Shown: one piece after another, positions 33,985-35,005 of the stretch | Numbering within the stretch: position 1 is the stretch's first letter | Layout: each line of letters begins with the position of its first letter | Source: Bacteroidaceae bacterium | GTDB lineage: Bacteria; Bacteroidota; Bacteroidia; Bacteroidales; Bacteroidaceae | Direction: 5' to 3' | DNA: 35,005 nucleotides | NCBI GenBank assembly: GCA_024699495.1 | Contig: JAILPK010000048.1 | Coordinates: 1-35,005, forward strand | Program-made: the position numbers and the translations under genes | The notes under the pieces: generated by a model | What the model saw: only the letters and a program-made list of their open reading frames with translations | Database searches by the model: none | What the model was told of the DNA's origin: nothing

Positions 33985-35005
33985 ATGGCAAAGAAAAACG
34001 AAACAGCCCCAATCATTGCCCAAGGACGCGAGCTGCTGCGCCAGAATCGCATCCGCGAGGCCTTTCTACTCCTCCATCCCATGGCAGCCGTGGACCGCGA
34101 CGTCTGTGAATTGGCCCTGCAACTGACGTTCCCCTATTCCCGCATACGCCAGCTGCAGGAGGAAGATATCCGCTTTCTTTACGAACAGACGCGAGGGTGG
34201 AATCGTCCGAATTTCTATCGCTACCTCTATGCTGTGCACCTCATCGAGAACAGGCGCGGGCCCGAGGATGTGCAGGAGGCCATGGAACTGTTGGACCTCT
34301 GCTATAGCAACTATCTCGACGACTCGGACATCGGCGACGCCATCTACCTCCAGGCACTGGTGCACAAGAATGGATGGGACGGAACCACAGACCAGTACAA
34401 CTATGCCGATAAGTTGGGCCTGGCATACAGCGACGACAGCCAGCGGGCCTTCCTACGCAGCGCCGGCAATCGCATCTTTGGCACAGCCACCGACGAGCCC
34501 TTCCCCGAGGGCGCCGTGGCGAAGTTGCGCGAGGTGCTGCATATCCAAAGCGACGAGGACATCGATGAGCCGGGCTCCACTCACAACGACTTGCAGCACC
34601 CCGCCCTGTGGGGACTGCTCTCCAGGGCCTACTGCCAACTGGGCAACGAGGAGCTGGCGCGCCGCTGTGCTCAACGCGAGATAAAGGAAGGACTGGTGGA
34701 AGCGGGCGAACTGGACCTGGCGCTCGCTCCCTGCGACCCCAAGGACCCGCTGCGCGAGCTCTCGCCGCACAACGACCCGAAGCCGGTGGCCAGCACAGAC
34801 ACCCATCTGAGCAGGCCTTGGCACACGATGAAGACCTACTATCCACCCCGACCCGAGGACGAAAGGGCCACGGCGGCCGACGGACTCACCGAGATGGAGC
34901 GCCGCAACGCCTTCAACCAATCCATGCGTGAATTCCCCACGCGCGAACAGCTGAGAGAACGGAAAAGGGTTGAACGGGTTGCCCAAAAGCTCAGGGAACG
35001 CGAAC
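33985..35005 (+). CDS. Unrecognised repeat-containing protein, 3' end outside the window
   Basis: Open from ATG 33985 (MAKKNETAPIIAQGREL) to the window edge, 340 codons without a stop. No signal peptide or membrane helix. The first 150 residues look like helical TPR- or Sel1-type repeats (IREAFLLLHPMA, EDVQEAMELLDLCYSNYLDD, GDAIYLQALVHKNGWDG), followed by a further helical stretch (LQHPALWGLLSRAYCQLGNEELARRCAQREIKEG), then a proline- and charge-rich region and a strongly charged possible coiled coil at the edge (TREQLRERKRVERVAQ). It is probably a cytoplasmic scaffold or effector-type protein; I do not recognise the family. The start sits directly after the composite repeat. Confidence 0.7.
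   Translation, partial: MAKKNETAPIIAQGRELLRQNRIREAFLLLHPMAAVDRDVCELALQLTFPYSRIRQLQEEDIRFLYEQTRGWNRPNFYRYLYAVHLIENRRGPEDVQEAMELLDLCYSNYLDDSDIGDAIYLQALVHKNGWDGTTDQYNYADKLGLAYSDDSQRAFLRSAGNRIFGTATDEPFPEGAVAKLREVLHIQSDEDIDEPGSTHNDLQHPALWGLLSRAYCQLGNEELARRCAQREIKEGLVEAGELDLALAPCDPKDPLRELSPHNDPKPVASTDTHLSRPWHTMKTYYPPRPEDERATAADGLTEMERRNAFNQSMREFPTREQLRERKRVERVAQKLRERE

Overview
The window looks like a chromosomal segment of an anaerobic or microaerophilic Bacteroidales bacterium, most likely Muribaculaceae or Prevotellaceae; I cannot place it to genus. The evidence is a fumarate reductase/succinate dehydrogenase of the Bacteroides type, the purH-mreB-mreC-mreD-mrdA-rodA order, a fused FeoA-FeoB, a YbeY with the Bacteroidetes-style active-site ending, promoters matching the Bacteroidetes TTTG / TAnnTTTG consensus, little Shine-Dalgarno sequence, and a relic of a type IX secretion (T9SS) sorting domain.

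Layout. 1-3108 (+): end of frdC, then frdA and frdB. 3305-7608 (-): a minus-strand run of a CPA2-type cation/proton antiporter, lolD and leuA. 7700-11890 (+): asd, a YjgP/YjgQ (LptF/LptG) permease and ribBA, divergent from the antiporter. 12018-19952 (+): aspartate aminotransferase, a stand-alone IMP cyclohydrolase domain of PurH, then the rod-shape and wall-elongation set mreB, mreC, mreD, mrdA (PBP2) and rodA. 19953-21110: about 1.16 kb without a credible gene, packed with repeats, a T9SS sorting-domain relic and a phased palindrome array. 21111-31044 (-): an iron-centred block. Read in the direction of transcription it is an outer-membrane barrel, a circularly permuted imelysin lipoprotein, a di-haem DUF1111 lipoprotein, a second porin, a mono-haem lipoprotein, a Rid-fold protein and FeoAB. 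31179-32150 (+): a divergent regulator that joins an ScdA/YtfE-like di-iron hemerythrin domain to a LuxR-type HTH. 32217-33772 (+): ruvB and ybeY. 33985-end (+): a partial, unrecognised repeat-rich protein.

Two things stand out. The first is the iron block with its divergent di-iron regulator. I infer an envelope pathway: porins in the outer membrane, haem lipoproteins and imelysin in the periplasm, FeoAB in the inner membrane, and a one-component di-iron sensor controlling them. Parts of it (imelysin next to DUF1111) are known from other phyla; the whole assembly with this regulator is the best candidate for an undescribed system here.

The second is a family of modular repeats. The modules are a GC-rich REP-like palindrome of about 50 bp, a GCGGCC-NNN-GGCCGC hairpin, arrays of the 8-mer CAACTYGT and arrays of TTYAAGRRG. 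They recur at 15781-16066, 19975-20290, 20871-21092, 24605-24790 (inverted) and 33729-33984, with relatives at 2187-2340. Pieces lie inside or at the ends of coding sequences (the FeoAB linker, the YbeY C-terminus) and just before the start codons of mreD, the Rid-like gene and the last gene.
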